Shown here one piece after another: positions 49,964 through 62,074 of a stretch of 64,000 bases of DNA (position 1 is its first letter; the number at the start of each line of letters is the position of its first letter). Under the pieces are notes generated by a model, which was not told where the DNA came from, ran no database searches, and was given only the letters and a program-made list of their open reading frames with translations. The stretch lies in assembly GCA_028386065.3 (NCBI GenBank), contig JAKUCV010000266.1, forward strand, positions 28,901 to 92,900. Direction: 5' to 3'. Both the position numbers and the translations under genes were made by a program. Source of the DNA: Turnera subulata. Taxonomy: Eukaryota > Streptophyta > Magnoliopsida > Malpighiales > Passifloraceae.

Positions 49964-50904
49964 GTGTCAATCGGTCAACCGCATGCCTACGTGGACGAAC
50001 CACATGTCTACGATGGGGTACCGGGTATGCCATACCAGATGTCCTTGCAGATGATGCACATGATGACCCAGATCCTTCACCGACAGACAGCTGGGGGACC
50101 AGTCGAGGACCCTGTTTCAACCAAGCTATCTGAGCTTGGAGCTGAGCCATTCTCAGGAGCGACTGACCCTCGTGAGGCGGACGAGTGGTTACGTCAGATC
50201 GCCAGGGTCATGCTTAAGATCAAGTGCACAACTGACCAGTGGGTGAACTATGCCGCTTCTCTTTTCCGTGAGGAAGCAGCAACCTGGTGGGAATCTACCA
50301 CAAGAGACCTGCCAAAACCAGTGGTGATGCCATGGGCTGAGTTCACGGCCATGTTCAAGGACAAGTTCATTACTGAAGAATTTCAGGAGCGCATGCAGTG
50401 CGAATACCTGGAATTGCGCCAGGATGGTATGACCGTGACGGAGTACGAGAAGAAGTTTGACCGCTTGTCCCTGTATGTTGGAGATCTGGTAGCAACTACC
50501 AAAGCTAGATGCCAACGTTTCTGGAGAGGTTTACATCCCGACATTCGAGCTATCATGGGATGCAAGGATTTTGCTGGTTATCAGGACATGGTAAGGGATG
50601 CTCAGCAGTCTGAAGTTACCTAGCGTGACCAACAGGGGTATCGCCGGAAGAGAAATGCACCACAAGTACCTCCCAGTCAGAACAAGAAGCCATATGTACC
50701 TGTCGCTAGTGCACCTGTAGCTGGACGTGGACAGTATCAGCAGATGACCTATGGACGTGGTTGGACTAACAACCGTGGAGCTTCGACTGGGGATGGAGTG
50801 GACCTGGAGTGACTAGTTCTGGAGACAACCGCTTCTGACGTCCCATATCATCAGTCAGATGCTTTGAGTGCAATGAGTTGGGACATTACCGTTATGCATG
50901 CCCC
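49964..50904 (+). pseudogene. Gypsy gag with zinc knuckle
   Basis: From 49964 a Retrotrans_gag domain is readable (ADEWLRQIARVML, AATWWEST, YLELRQDGMTVTEYEKKFD, then RFWRGLHPDIRAIM). A TAG stop at 50621 breaks it. Coding sense continues in the same frame for a while. A CCHC knuckle (CFECNELGHYRYAC) lies at 50860-50901 in another frame, so a frameshift lies between. Not functional. Confidence 0.9.
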
Positions 50905-51117
50905 AAGCTTGGGAGAGTCAGTAACTCTGCACTGGCACCAACAGTTCAGGCCTCTATGGCTAGAGTGCCAGGTGGATATAGAGCACAAGGACAAGGTCAA
51001 GGTCGTGGTCGTGGGAATCCTTCCACAAGGACCCAATCTGGAGCTAACTAGAGCACAGCAGTTCCTAGAGCTTTCGTCATCACCGCAAAAGAGGACTCTG
51101 ATGCTGCTCAAGTTATA

Positions 51118-52384
51118 GCAGGTATCTTTACAGTACATGGTAGTGTTGCATTCACATTAATTGATCCTGGAGCTACACATTCCTTTATAGCTCAAACCTA
51201 TGCCATCCAACATAACTGTGAAGATGTATCCTTAGAAAAACCGATGAGGGTTAGATTACCCGCAGGCATCATAGTGAGGCTAGATAGAGTTTGTAAGGAT
51301 GTGCCGTTAATGTTCGAGAACGAAACCTTTCCTGCTCGACTCGTTGTCATGAACATGGGGGGATTTGATATAATCCTAGGCATGGATTGGTTATCAAAGT
51401 ATCGAGCTATGGTGGATTGTTGAGCTAAGCAAGTGAGGTTGACATCCGCCGAAGATCGATTGATTGTTTTGTCCGGAGTGGGAAGAACTACAACCACATG
51501 TAGGATTTCTGCTACTCAGGGCTACGGAATGAAGCAACATGGTCCAGACGCCTTGCTGACCCACATTCCAGGCGGAGAGACATAAGACCCTACCCTAGAG
51601 GATGTATTAGTTGTGAGGGAGTTTGTTGATTTTTTCCCAGATGATCTACCAGGTTTGCCGCCCTGACAGAGAGGTTGAGTACACCATCGAGCTGGCACCT
51701 GGAGTTACACCTATCTCGATGGCACCATACAGGATGGCACCAGCAGAGCTTCAGGAGCTGAAGAAGCAGCTAGACGAACTATTGGAGAAAGGTTTTATCA
51801 GACCTAGTACCTTACCATGAGGTGCACCAGTTCTGCTCGTGAAGAAGAAGGATGGTAGTCTGCATATGTGTGTAGACTATCGCCAGATCAACAAGGTGAC
51901 AATCAAGAACAAGTACCCGTTACCGAGGATTGATGATCTTTTCGATCAGCTTCAAGGAGCAACGGTGTTTTCAAAGATTGATCTCCGATCGGGCTATCAC
52001 CAGATCAAGATTTCGGAGAAGGACATACCGAAGACAGCTTTTCGCACACGGTATGGCCACTACGAATTCACTGTGGTACCTTTCGGTTTGACCAATGCAC
52101 CGGCAGTATTCATGTGCTTGATGCACTTGGTGTTGAACGAGTTTTTGGATAAGTTTGTGGTGGTCTTCATCGACGATATCCTCATCTACTCCAAGAGCAA
52201 GGAAGAGCACGAAGTGCATTTGAGGATAGTGCTTCAAAGGTTAAAGGAGAAGCAGCTGTATGCCAAATTCAACAAGTGTGAATTTTGGCTTGGAGAAGGT
52301 TCCTTCCTCGGACATGTAGTAGGCGGGGATGGAATAAAGGTCGATCCTGCCAAGGTTAAGGCTGTGTTGGAGTGGGAGCCTCCT
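51118..52384 (+). pseudogene. Gypsy protease and reverse transcriptase, N-terminal part
   Basis: The protease segment (LIDPGATHSFIA, then DIILGMDWL) spans about 51150-51400. RT follows from about 51660 ([51 protein letters not shown], and the catalytic FIDDILIYS near 52167). Breaks are TGA at 51421, TAA at 51583, a single-base insertion near 51664 and TGA at 51818. The RT reading stops abruptly at 52384, where the twin palindromic element is inserted. Confidence 0.92.
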
Positions 52385-53067
52385 TGTGAAGGCCCTCCCC
52401 CCGAGGGACCCACCAAACCTAGGTATTGTTACATCACTCCCTCCGCCCGATTAAATCCTTTACCATGCTGCAGCACTAGGGATTCGAACTCGGGACGTGA
52501 TGCTTTTTATCCCCCTCAAGGAGAGCACATTCACCAATTCATCTGCAGCTGAATTGGTGAAGGTGCTCTCCTTGAGGGGGATAAAAAGCATCACGTCCCG
52601 AGTTCGAATCCCTAGTGCTGCAGCATGGTAAAGGATTTAATCGGGCGGAGGGAGTGATGTAACAATACCTGGATTTGGAGGGTCCCTCGGGGGGAGGGCC
52701 TTCACAAAAAAAGGCACCTTTTCTGTGAAGGCCCTCTCCCCGAGGGACCCACCATATTCAGGTATTGTTACATCACATCCCTCAGCCCACACCTCTTAGG
52801 TTTAATCCTTTACCATGCTGCAGCGCTAGGGATTCGAACTCGGGACGTGATGCTTTTTATCCCCCTCAAGGAGAGCACCTTTACCAATTCATCTGCAGAT
52901 GAGTTGGTGAAGGTGCTCTCCTTGAGGGGGATAAAAAGCATCACGTCCCGAGTTCGAATCCCTAGTGCTGCAGTATGGTAAAGAATTAAACCCAAGAGGT
53001 GTGGGCTGAGGGATGTGATGTAACAATACCTGAATATAGTGGGTCCCTCGGGGAGAGGGCCTTCACA
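52385..53067. mobile_element. Twin palindromic element inserted in the gypsy RT gene
   Basis: The insert is flanked by the exact 5-bp duplication CTCCT (52380-52384 and 53068-53072). It consists of copy A (52385-52706, 322 bp), a 17-bp spacer and copy B (52724-53067, 344 bp). Each copy starts TGTGAAGGCCCTC, ends GAGGGCCTTCACA, and is a near-perfect palindrome centred exactly on CTGCAG (52543-52548 and 52893-52898). Each arm contains a pol III B-box-like GAGTTCGAATCCC and an upstream A-box-like ATTGGTGAAGG, so every copy carries two tRNA-like modules head to head. No open frame of note. I do not recognise the family. Confidence 0.85.
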
Positions 53068-53783
53068 CTCCTAAGAATGTGTCCGAAGTCAGGAGTTTTC
53101 TTGGCCTTGCAGGATATTATCGAAGGTTCATAGAAGGTTTTTCCTTATTAGCCAGTCCCATGACTAAGCTATTGAGGAAAGAACAAGCTTTTGTTTGGAG
53201 CCCGGAATGCCAACAGAGTTTTGAGGAGCTTAAGAAGAAGCTGACCACGGCACTAGTGCTAACAGTACCCAAACCAACAGTGGAGTATGTGTTGTTTTGT
53301 GATGCATCAGGACTTGGTTTAGGAGCTGTATTGATGCAAGAAGGACGAGTGATTGCTTATGCCTCTAGACAGCTAAGGACTCATGAGAAGAACTACCCGA
53401 CTCATGATCTCGAGATGGCAGCTGTGATTTTGGCTCTGAAGATTTGGAGACACTATTTGTTTGGAGAGAAGTGCCGAATCTTCACCGACCACAAAAGCCT
53501 TAAGTACATCATGACTCAGAAGGAGCTTAACCTGCGACAAAGACGCTGGGTTGAGTTGCTTAATGATTATGACTGTACTATCGAGTATCACCCAGGGAAG
53601 GCTAATGTGGTAGCTGATACTTTGAGCCGCATACAATCGGATGATGCCTCCACTAGTTACTCGATGTTCTCACTTATCGAGTTAAGAAAGTTGGGAGTTG
53701 ACTTGACAGTGGATGATACAGGAGCTTTGCTGGCACACATGAGTGTCAAGTCCAACCTAAGAGGATGGATAGTAGAGTTATAA
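53068..53783 (+). pseudogene. Gypsy RT C-terminus and RNase H
   Basis: RT connection resumes with [20 protein letters not shown] at 53080. RNase H follows ([61 protein letters not shown]) to about 53630. A TAA at 53781 ends the frame before the integrase. Confidence 0.93.
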
Positions 53784-53798
53784 GATGAAGATCCCGAC

Positions 53799-54965
53799 TT
53801 GGTCAAGCTAAATGAAGGAGTAAGGAGTGGAAAAGAAGACAAGTTCCGTATAGCCGATGATGGAGCACTGATGATTTGGAAACAGGTATGTGTACCCAAT
53901 GTCAGTAATCTGCGTAGTCAGATCCTGGAAGAAGGTCATATGGCGCCGTATGCGATGCATCCTGGAAGCACCAAGATGTATCAGAACCTGAAGAGCCATT
54001 TTTGGTGGCCTCGTATGAAGAAGGATGTAGCAGAGTATGTCGCTAGATGCATTACTTGCCAGCAGGTGAAAGCCGAACATCAGGCTCCAGCAGGCAAGAT
54101 GAGATCGTTGACAATACCGGAGTGGAAGTGGGAGATGATCACTATGGATTTTGTGATTGGTTTGCCGATGACTTGGAGGCAGCATAATGCTATTTGGGTC
54201 ATCGTTGACCGATTAACAAAATCGGCTCATTTCCTCCCTATTCGCCAGACTGATACCATGGACACACTGGCGAGTAAGTATGTTGCTAAGATTGTGAGAC
54301 TACACGGGATTCCAAAGTCTATAGTCTCAGATAGGGATCTGAGGTTCACATCACGATTCTGGAAGAGTTTACAAGCTGCTTTGGGAACCAAGTTGAGCTT
54401 CAGCACTGCTTTTCATCCTCAGGCAGATGGACAGTCTGAGAGGACAATACAGACACTAGAGGACATGTTGAGAGCTTGTGCACTTAACTTCAGTGGGAGT
54501 TGGGATAAGTATCTACCCTTGGCAGAGTTTGCATATAACAACGGCTACCATTCCAGCATTGGTATGCCACCTTTTGAGGCTCTCTATGGAAGGAAGTGTA
54601 GAAGTCCGGTATGTTGGGACGAAGAAGGTATGAGATTGATCGTTGGACCAGAGTTAGTCCAGCAGACAGTGGACAAGATCCAGACGGTGAGACAGTGCAT
54701 GAGAGCTACTCAGGATCGGCAGAAGAGCTATGCCGACAAACACCGACGTGAGATGGAGTATAACGTTGGTGAGAAGGTTTTTCTCAGAGTTGCACCTTGG
54801 AAAGGAGTAATCAGGTTCGGTAAGAGAGGAAAACTGAGTCCAAGGTATATCGGGCCATACGAGATCGTTGAGAGGATCAGACCTCTAGCTTGTAAGTTGT
54901 CCTTACCTGAGGAGCTATCACGTATTCATGACGTGTTCCATGTCTCCATGTTGAGGAGATACTGA
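53799..54965 (+). pseudogene. Gypsy integrase
   Basis: A long open segment contains the zinc-binding HHCC region (ending CITCQQVKAEH), then the D,D-35-E core (TMDFVIGLP, KSIVSDRDLRFTSRFW, HPQADGQSERTIQTLEDML), and the GPF/Y-type C-terminal region (LSPRYIGPYEIVERI, IHDVFHVSMLRRY). It is the best-preserved part of the element and ends at TGA 54963-54965, just before the chromodomain segment. Confidence 0.93.
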
Positions 54966-55193
54966 TCATACTCTAGTCATATTGTGGCCCCAGTGGATGT
55001 TGAAGTGGCAGAAGATCTTACCTACACAGAAGTGCCGGAATAGATTCTTGCTCGAGAAGTACGGCAGTCACGGAACCATACCATTCCTATGGTTAAGGTC
55101 AAGTGGAGTAAGCATTCTGCTAATGAGTCAACATGGGAAGTCGAGGAGCATATGCGATCCCAGTATCCGCATCTCTTCACCGGTTCGGTGTGA
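54966..55193 (+). pseudogene. Chromodomain segment of the gypsy polyprotein
   Basis: In the same frame as the integrase, after its stop and a second stop (TAG 55041), the translation reads ILAREVRQSRNHTIPMVKVK, then a W at 55111 and STWEVEEHMRSQYPHLF, ending at TGA 55191. This is the chromodomain pattern of chromovirus integrases, which guides insertion to particular chromatin. Confidence 0.75.
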
Positions 55194-55215
55194 ATTTCGG
55201 GGACGAAATTCTTTT

Positions 55216-55222
55216 AAGGGGG
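55216..55222 (+). promoter_or_regulatory. Polypurine tract
   Basis: AAGGGGG (then TAGAC) lies immediately before the TG of the 3' LTR, where second-strand priming would occur. Confidence 0.75.
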
Positions 55223-55227
55223 TAGAC

Positions 55228-58058
55228 TGTAACAACTCGGATAAAAATTTACATTTTATCGGGATTGTAAAAACGCTTTGTACAGCAATTTACCATGTAA
55301 AATAATCTTGGGTAATTATTTCAGGGTAAATTAAGCATTGGATTCCGAAACCGACCCTTACCCCACGCTCGGGATTTTTCTGCGAATTTTACGGACCAAA
55401 GTTGGAATTTTTCGGGTCCAGGAATCTCGAGAAAAGTCATGTTTAACCTCGAATTATCGGGCCAGAAATAAAGTCAAGGGGGTATAATAAATATTTTCTG
55501 GTCCGGACGGGACACGGCTGCATGATTGAGTCACACAGCCGCCTTCTCCTGTGTGCCCGTGAGCCATTTCCTATGTAACCCGTGAAAATCATTCTTTTTT
55601 TCCCGTGCCTTCTCTGCTTCCAGTGCACACCATACCACACCTTGCCTCCATCTTCACCTTCTCCTCATACTCTCAGCAAAAAAAAAAAAAATACACAACC
55701 CAGTACTCCTCCTGCAACTCCCTTCACCAGACCAAAACCAGAAAAACAATAATAAAAATAATAAAAAAAAGAGAAAAGAAAGAAACCAAGAAAAGAAGCA
55801 GAAAAAAAGGAAAAGGAGTAGGGGCTGCCGGTCACCACCCGTGAACTACCCGACAGCCAATCGCCGCCTCTTCCTTCCTGCTCGCCTGCCGCCGCTGAGG
55901 ACGCGTCGTCGCCGCCCGAAGCCGCAGCATCGATAGTCGAGAGTCACCGCCCGTAACGCTGACACCTTTCTCCTCATTCCCCTTCGCCCAGTTGCTCCCC
56001 CCGACGCGAGACGACCGCGAGCCGCCACCGGATCCGGCCGCTGTTCCTTCCCCTTTGCGACACCACCACCGTCGCCTCACCACTACCTCGCCGGACAGCC
56101 AACACCAGTAGCCGTTCATCGCACCTCCTCGCATTCCCCTCACGTCAGCCACCGCGCCGCCGCCTCCTACTCAAGGTGAGCAACCCGGATGAGGAAGACG
56201 ACCCGGATGTGGGTTGCGGGCCGTGGAATGACCCAGCAGCTTTGGGCCGGGCACGGGCTAGGAGTTGGGCCGAGCTTGAGGTTGGGCTCAATTCGTGGGC
56301 CTGATGCTTGGCTTGGTCTGGCCAGTCAGCCCTGGACCTGGTCAACCTTGGGTCTGGTCTATTAGTGGGCTGGGTTTTGGACATGGGCTGCATAGTAAGG
56401 CCCAATCGGAAATAAATAATAATAATAATAAATAATAATGATAAATAAATACGAAAATTCTGGAAAATAATAATAATAATAATTTTGAAAAAAATGGAAT
56501 TTTAATAGTAAGTATAGTTTGGAAAAGATATGGTATACCATATGGGAAATATTTATTTTGGGAATATATAGATGGTAAATAATAATTACTTTTAACAAAT
56601 ATTTTGGAAAGTACATACTCAAGGAAAATAAAAATGGGAAGGGTATTATCAAAGTAAATACGTACCGAAATAATAACCGGATATAATTATAGTAGAGTAT
56701 TTCCGGCCTATGTAATTAAATGGTGAATTATGATGATAATGGGAATTAACCGGGGGAATACCGAATTAGCACAGCAATTATTTTATGGCTTACAGTAATA
56801 GTCGAGCATTTGCATATCATCTTATATGTGCATAAATTGTTGTTTGATATAGGAATTGATAACGAGCAGTACCTTGAGGAGCCTGAGCTGGAACACTTCG
56901 AGGACTATCAGGAATAGAAAATCGGCTAAGGTGAGGATAAGTAAATATTTATATACTGCCGTAGTACCACGTTGTTGTTGTGTTATATGCTTGAATAATT
57001 CTTTATGGCTGTGAATAGTTATTGTGAGATGAATTTAATTGTTGTTTGTTGCCGTTGATGTTGCTGAATTGATGCTGCTGTTGATGTTATTGATAATGTT
57101 AGAAATGTTGGTATTGGTAGGTTATTACTATTGTTGTTGGCTGTGAAAATTATGAGAGTGGAGTACCGAGGGTACTAGTTGAATGAGCTTGTACTATCCA
57201 GACGAGCGGAGAGGCTGTGAGCCTGCTCGAGATAATGTGATAATGGAGGATAATAGAAATTAAGTAATTAGGAATAATAAAACTGGATACACTTAGACAT
57301 CTAGTAAGTCACAGTTAAATGTTGGACTAGCCAGATGGTAGTCTTATTTTTATGGTGCTGGGGGAGAGTGTGCATGGGGTCTGCTCCCTGTCTATACCAG
57401 TTTTTATTTTAGGCGCTGGGGGAGAGTGTGCTTGGGGTCTGCTCCCTGTCTGTGCCAGTTATACGTGGAGGTACCAGGGCAGAGTCCACGGGCTAGCTAG
57501 CTTAACTACCAGGCGACAATCATCATTTAACTAGTGATAGGGGCCTTGATAATAAAATTGGTATAACGTGTCTAGAATCACAGAGTGTGTTATTTAGGGT
57601 TCGTATGAACCTTAGGTATTTGCTGTTGATGTAACTTGGATTATTTACGGATGTTGTATATGTATATTTGCTTATGGATTTTACCCGGTGAGCACTTCGG
57701 ACTCACCCCTCGCCTGCGTGACCTGGTCGCGTAGTTTGATTGTGCGTAGCTCAGGTACGTTCGAGGCAAGCTGTGGTGCACCCTCTGCCAGGCCCGGATC
57801 CATCCTGCGTTGCATCATGTTTATACTGTTATCTATTGCTGTGTTGTATTAAGACTTCCGCTGCTTGCATTTTATAACTCTGTGGATTAATGCTTGTTGT
57901 AATAACGATCCCGTGACGGGACCAGCACTGTTGATGTATTATGTACTTTTATTGTATTAATATTGCTGGTTGTGATTGTTACCATTGTGGTTATTGTAAT
58001 AGCATGTGGTCCCACGTGTTTACTGTGTATAACGGTAAATACGGATCGGGGCGTTTCA
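55228..58058 (+). repeat. 3' LTR of the gypsy element
   Basis: Direct copy of 47035-49855, starting TGTAACAACTCGG and ending GGGGCGTTTCA. It is slightly longer because of A-run differences near 55680 and other small indels. Most base differences from the 5' LTR that I noticed are transitions. Confidence 0.95.
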
Positions 58059-58823
58059 ATACCCGCTATACCTGCTACGTACAAATCAAGTTCTAATTTT
58101 ATAAAAAATCCCACAATTGTTAAATAAGCATTCATGAAATATGTTCCAAGTTCAAGCATTAAAAATTTAAAAACAACAAGAAGTCCAAAATTTTAAAGTA
58201 GTATGTAACTTTTCTCAATTTTAAATCCAAACAATCTTTTATTTCTTATTCTCCATCCTCTTCTCTACTAAGATCAACATATATTTTTCTAAAAAAAATA
58301 ATATTATTAAATAATATAAAAATAAGAATCTTATAATAAGTTAAAATATATAAATTAATATTGAATGCTTATTTTCTTCTTCCATATTATTATCATAAAC
58401 AATTGTAGGATAGTTATAAATTACTGTTCCTTTTAAGACAAAGAAAAACTATAATAACATAATATTAATTTAGGGTTTTAGAGCACGAAATTTCAAGAGA
58501 ACTAAGAGGAGGTGGACGAAATTTCAATAGAAAAAGAAGAAGAGGTGAGTGGAAAAGAATTAAAGAAACAAAAGAAAGAAACTCAAGTTGATTTTTATAT
58601 TACGGTTATAGATTTTAAAATATTATAATGGATAGGGTCTAACGGGTAGGGTAAAACCTAGATCCTTACCCACCCAGACCCTACCCAGACCCGGTCAACT
58701 CGGGTCCGGATAATACCCTATCCTTTTTTTACCCGGTCAAAGTCGGGTAATACCCTACCCATAAAAGCGGGTTTTGAATGGGTATCGGGTAGACCTGGAA
58801 AAATTGCCATCCATGCTTGTGAG

Positions 58824-61313
58824 GCTACATTAAAAATATTTACAGCTTCTAGTTGGGACGTTAGCAAGTAGATAAACGCGTTGAATTATTAGTTATTTTC
58901 AACAGATTTTGTTATCCGGTTAAACTGAATTTGAAACTTAGATAGGTTTTTTTTTTTTTTGCGCCATCCGGTATCCAGAGATTTGTCCTAACTGATCCGG
59001 ATTCGATCTAGGTGGTATACCTAGCTATAGTGGGTGCGTCTTGCATACACTAATAATTAAACCCAAAACCTTACTTAAGGGGAAGGTTTTCTAATGCAAG
59101 ATACAAGATTGCATGAATTAAGGACGTCGATATAAGGAAATAGCAAAAATATGTAGATAATACATAAAAGGAAAAGAAAAGAAATAAAAAAATTTGAAAA
59201 AGATTGGCTGGATGGCAAAGTAAAAAAACTTATTATACCTGCTGTGTGAATGAAGTGTAATATGAGTTTAATTGAAACTTGCCAAACAATAATTAAGTTC
59301 TGTTAGCCTCCTATTATTGGTGTCATAATACGACTTTGTGTGACAAAGTAGGATTAATTTAATTTGTCCTAGTGTATGCGCACAAACAAGTCTGAGACTA
59401 TTTTCTAGCTTTCAGAAAAAAAAAAAACTAAACGAGGAGGAGAGAAGAGCCACATATATCAAGCCAACAAACTAATTATAAACAATATATATAATTAAGT
59501 TGTTTTGTATACTATCTTAATTCTTACTGGGACTTTCTTATATAAAATATGGCATCACTGTTTGTCCTCCTTACTGGAGCACACTATCTACAATGTTGTG
59601 TCCGATGTTCAGAAAATAAATAATATTCATGAGAAAAGTTATAATCGTCGACAAAGCATGCTAATTTTCAATTGATCCAGATTCCAAAACCATCTAATCA
59701 CAAGCAATATAATAGTAAAAGTACTTAAGCACCATTACTAGCCAATCAAATCAGAGAGATTCCCCTTAAGCTCGCTTTATTCATGAGTTGATTACATATA
59801 TAAGCAATCCAATTAGAACCCCAACAAAATTAAACAATTCAATTAAAAATAGCACTGTCCAATAGGAAAGTACTATGTCCATAGAAAGAGAAGTTCATGG
59901 GGTTGTTAAATTCTAATACCCACTTTTTTTTGTTCAAAATTCTAATACCACTTGGTACGGGCAAGAACCCTTGTATCATTATTATATGATGTATTTTTAT
60001 TTCAATCTTATGTATATTATGTTTTTTTTTGGGGACTAACAATTTGTGTTCTTTTACTTTACTTACCTACATATTCTTCGCCCAAAAAAAATTAACTCAT
60101 TTATTTAAAAGTTAAATACCTAAAATTCCATAACATATTTGACTTTCTTCTAAATCTCTCCTTCTCTATTTCTATTCGTCTTCTTTTCTCACCTCTTAAA
60201 TCAATTATGAAGGGGTTGGTTCTCAATTTTGATGAAATTTGAACCATTTAGTTATATAGAATAAAGTAACAACTTAGGGATTTTCTTTAAAAAAGATGTA
60301 AAAAATACTATGGTAAGAAAACTTGATTTGTCCAGCGATAAAGTGTTTTCCAATCTCAGACAGCAACAAAAGCATATATGACATCTCTTATTAATTTTTT
60401 TTTTAAAAATTAATTCTTCAGTTAATCCCTCAACAATACTTAGTGATAAGTTGGTAGAAGATGAATCCCTTAGTGTAAAACCTTTCTTTGTATGTTGCAT
60501 TTCTCATGGCACACTTTTGGTCATCCTCAATGGGATTATAGGGGGCAGGTGACCATATCTTGCTACGCAAAAAAGACCTGCAAAATGTATCTTGCAAGTG
60601 GCCAAAAACAACCAGTTGGAGATCGACAACACAAGACGTACGATATTCCTGAAAAAAAAAAAAGTAATTAAGTCCAAACTTGAGCAATTAAAGGAGTGAA
60701 TTCTTAACATGAATGCCAGAAACCAACCTTGTCTGTATATAAAGAAAGCAACATTTGTCATTCGTTGCCAGAGAATTGATCAATTTGGCCATTATCCGCA
60801 AAAGAAATCAATCTTAAATAAAGGACGAACCGAATAATTAAGCTTCAGCAAATCTGAAGATATTGTTGAGAATCTCATGGTCCAATAAGTTTTGAATAGA
60901 CAGAAATTAATGATATAATTAATTAAGTACGCCCTGTTAATAAACAGAAACTAAAAGCAGCGGATCAGGAAACAAAAACAAGTAGGAATCCTTGAAAACA
61001 TGACAAAGTGAAATACTGATTTCTTCAAATCAAGCATCAATTCATTATCTTGTGTCAAGTCCTCTAAGGCGCATGCAGTACTCTTCTTCTGATTAGATTC
61101 GGTTTGTTAATTTTTCTACAAAATAGGAGTGTACGGCAGGTTTTTCTTTGCAAATTGCAACATTAAAGTATAATTAATTAGCATTAGTTGCCGGACATTT
61201 TAAGGATTGATGGGAATATCAGACCACAGGAATAATCAACAATGTGATGCCTCTTTTCTAGAATGATTAGATAGAGACACCGTAAAAAAGAGCTTGTAAT
61301 TAATAACTTACCC
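58824..61313. other. Intergenic region
   Basis: AT-rich sequence. The part 58945-59090 is the second copy of the dispersed repeat at 27270-27430. A minus-strand open stretch at 60430-60687 is preceded by a T-run and CAG but matches nothing I know. No gene is called. Confidence 0.35.
58975..59090. repeat. Dispersed repeat related to 27270-27430
   Basis: Shares TTTGTCCTAACT..T, then ATTCGAT, with the earlier copy. Confidence 0.4.
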
Positions 61314-61481
61314 TCCATTTGGTATTGTGGAATTGATTTCAATTCCAAGAATTGAAATTAATTCCTTAGTTTGGTATAATTCTACTTCACTTAAAATAGG
61401 AATTGAATTCCATTTTTTATTTTTGGAGCAATATTTTGGTAATATTTCAAATCCAAGCAAAACCTATCGGATTTGGAATTC
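61314..61481. mobile_element. Half of an AT-rich MITE-like element cut by an LTR
   Basis: CCCTCCATTTGGTATTGTGG begins a stretch built of GGAATTGA / TCAATTCC words, typical of terminal repeats in short plant DNA transposons. It stops exactly where the next LTR starts, so its other half would lie outside the window. Confidence 0.4.
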
Positions 61482-62074
61482 TGAAACGCCCCGACCCGTA
61501 TTTACCGTACACAGTAAACACGTGCCGGAACTGTGACAAGACAACCCAAAAAATGAAACCAGCATACAGTGTAGACAACATAAACTCGGCCCAACGGCCC
61601 AAAATAATAAACATCGTAAATACAATACCGGCCCAATGGCCCAATAATAGCGAAAACATTGCACAGCGGAAGACTTAACAAAACTCACATAAACACTGTA
61701 TGCACAGATGCAAACTATGGATCCGAGCCCTGTCCAAGGGAAAACGCTGCAGCCTGTCTGGAATGCACCAAGCCTGTACATGAAACAACTCATCCTACGG
61801 GATGAAAGCCCGCAGGTGAGGGGTGAGTCCGAAGTGCTCACCGACGAAGGAAAGACAATCAATATGAACACTATAAAACTCAAGGTCCAAAAACAGGCAA
61901 AAACCGCCAAATACATACCAAACCGAAAGACTGGACCCAAAACCCGGTCCAAGACCAAAAAGACTCAAATAAAATCCAATTATCCAATTTTATCTTTCCG
62001 GGCCCCGTCACGGATAAGCTAGGGTCGTACCAGGTTATCAACCTGTTCCTGGTGCCAGATCAAAAAGAACCCAG

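Larger units (their letters stand above)
47035..58058 (+). mobile_element. Complete-length Ty3/gypsy chromovirus-type retrotransposon
   Basis: Two LTRs of about 2.82 kb (47035-49855 and 55228-58058), both TG..CA, bound 5.4 kb of internal sequence. The 5-bp target duplication ATACC is exact at 47030-47034 and 58059-58063. A PBS follows the 5' LTR and a polypurine tract precedes the 3' LTR. Internal order is gag, zinc knuckle, protease, RT, RNase H, integrase and chromodomain, as in the Tekay/Del group of chromoviruses. Nonsense codons, frameshifts and a 683-bp insertion inactivate the coding region. The LTRs show about 11 differences in their first ~205 bases by eye, so the insertion is not recent. 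Confidence 0.95.
46885..58815. mobile_element. hAT-like element split by the gypsy insertion
   Basis: The left end TAGGGATGGCAA at 46885 is the inverted partner of TTGCCATCCATG ending at 58815 (10 of 12). Flanks CCTGTGAG (46877-46884) and CTTGTGAG (58816-58823) are an 8-bp target duplication with one mismatch, the length expected for hAT. With the gypsy insert and its duplication removed the element is about 0.9 kb, non-coding, and rich in GGGTAGGGTA and ACCCGG words. Terminal GGGATGGCAA is common in plant hAT MITEs. Confidence 0.7.

Noticed and set aside
52590..52625. Functional tRNA gene at the GTTCGAATCCC motif
   Set aside because: A cloverleaf could not be closed: acceptor and anticodon stems are missing. 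Only A- and B-box-like words are present.
60430..60761. Possible exon of an unknown gene on the minus strand
   Set aside because: There is a T-run plus CAG acceptor and an 80-codon open stretch, but no recognisable domain, no clear donor and no convincing partner exon.
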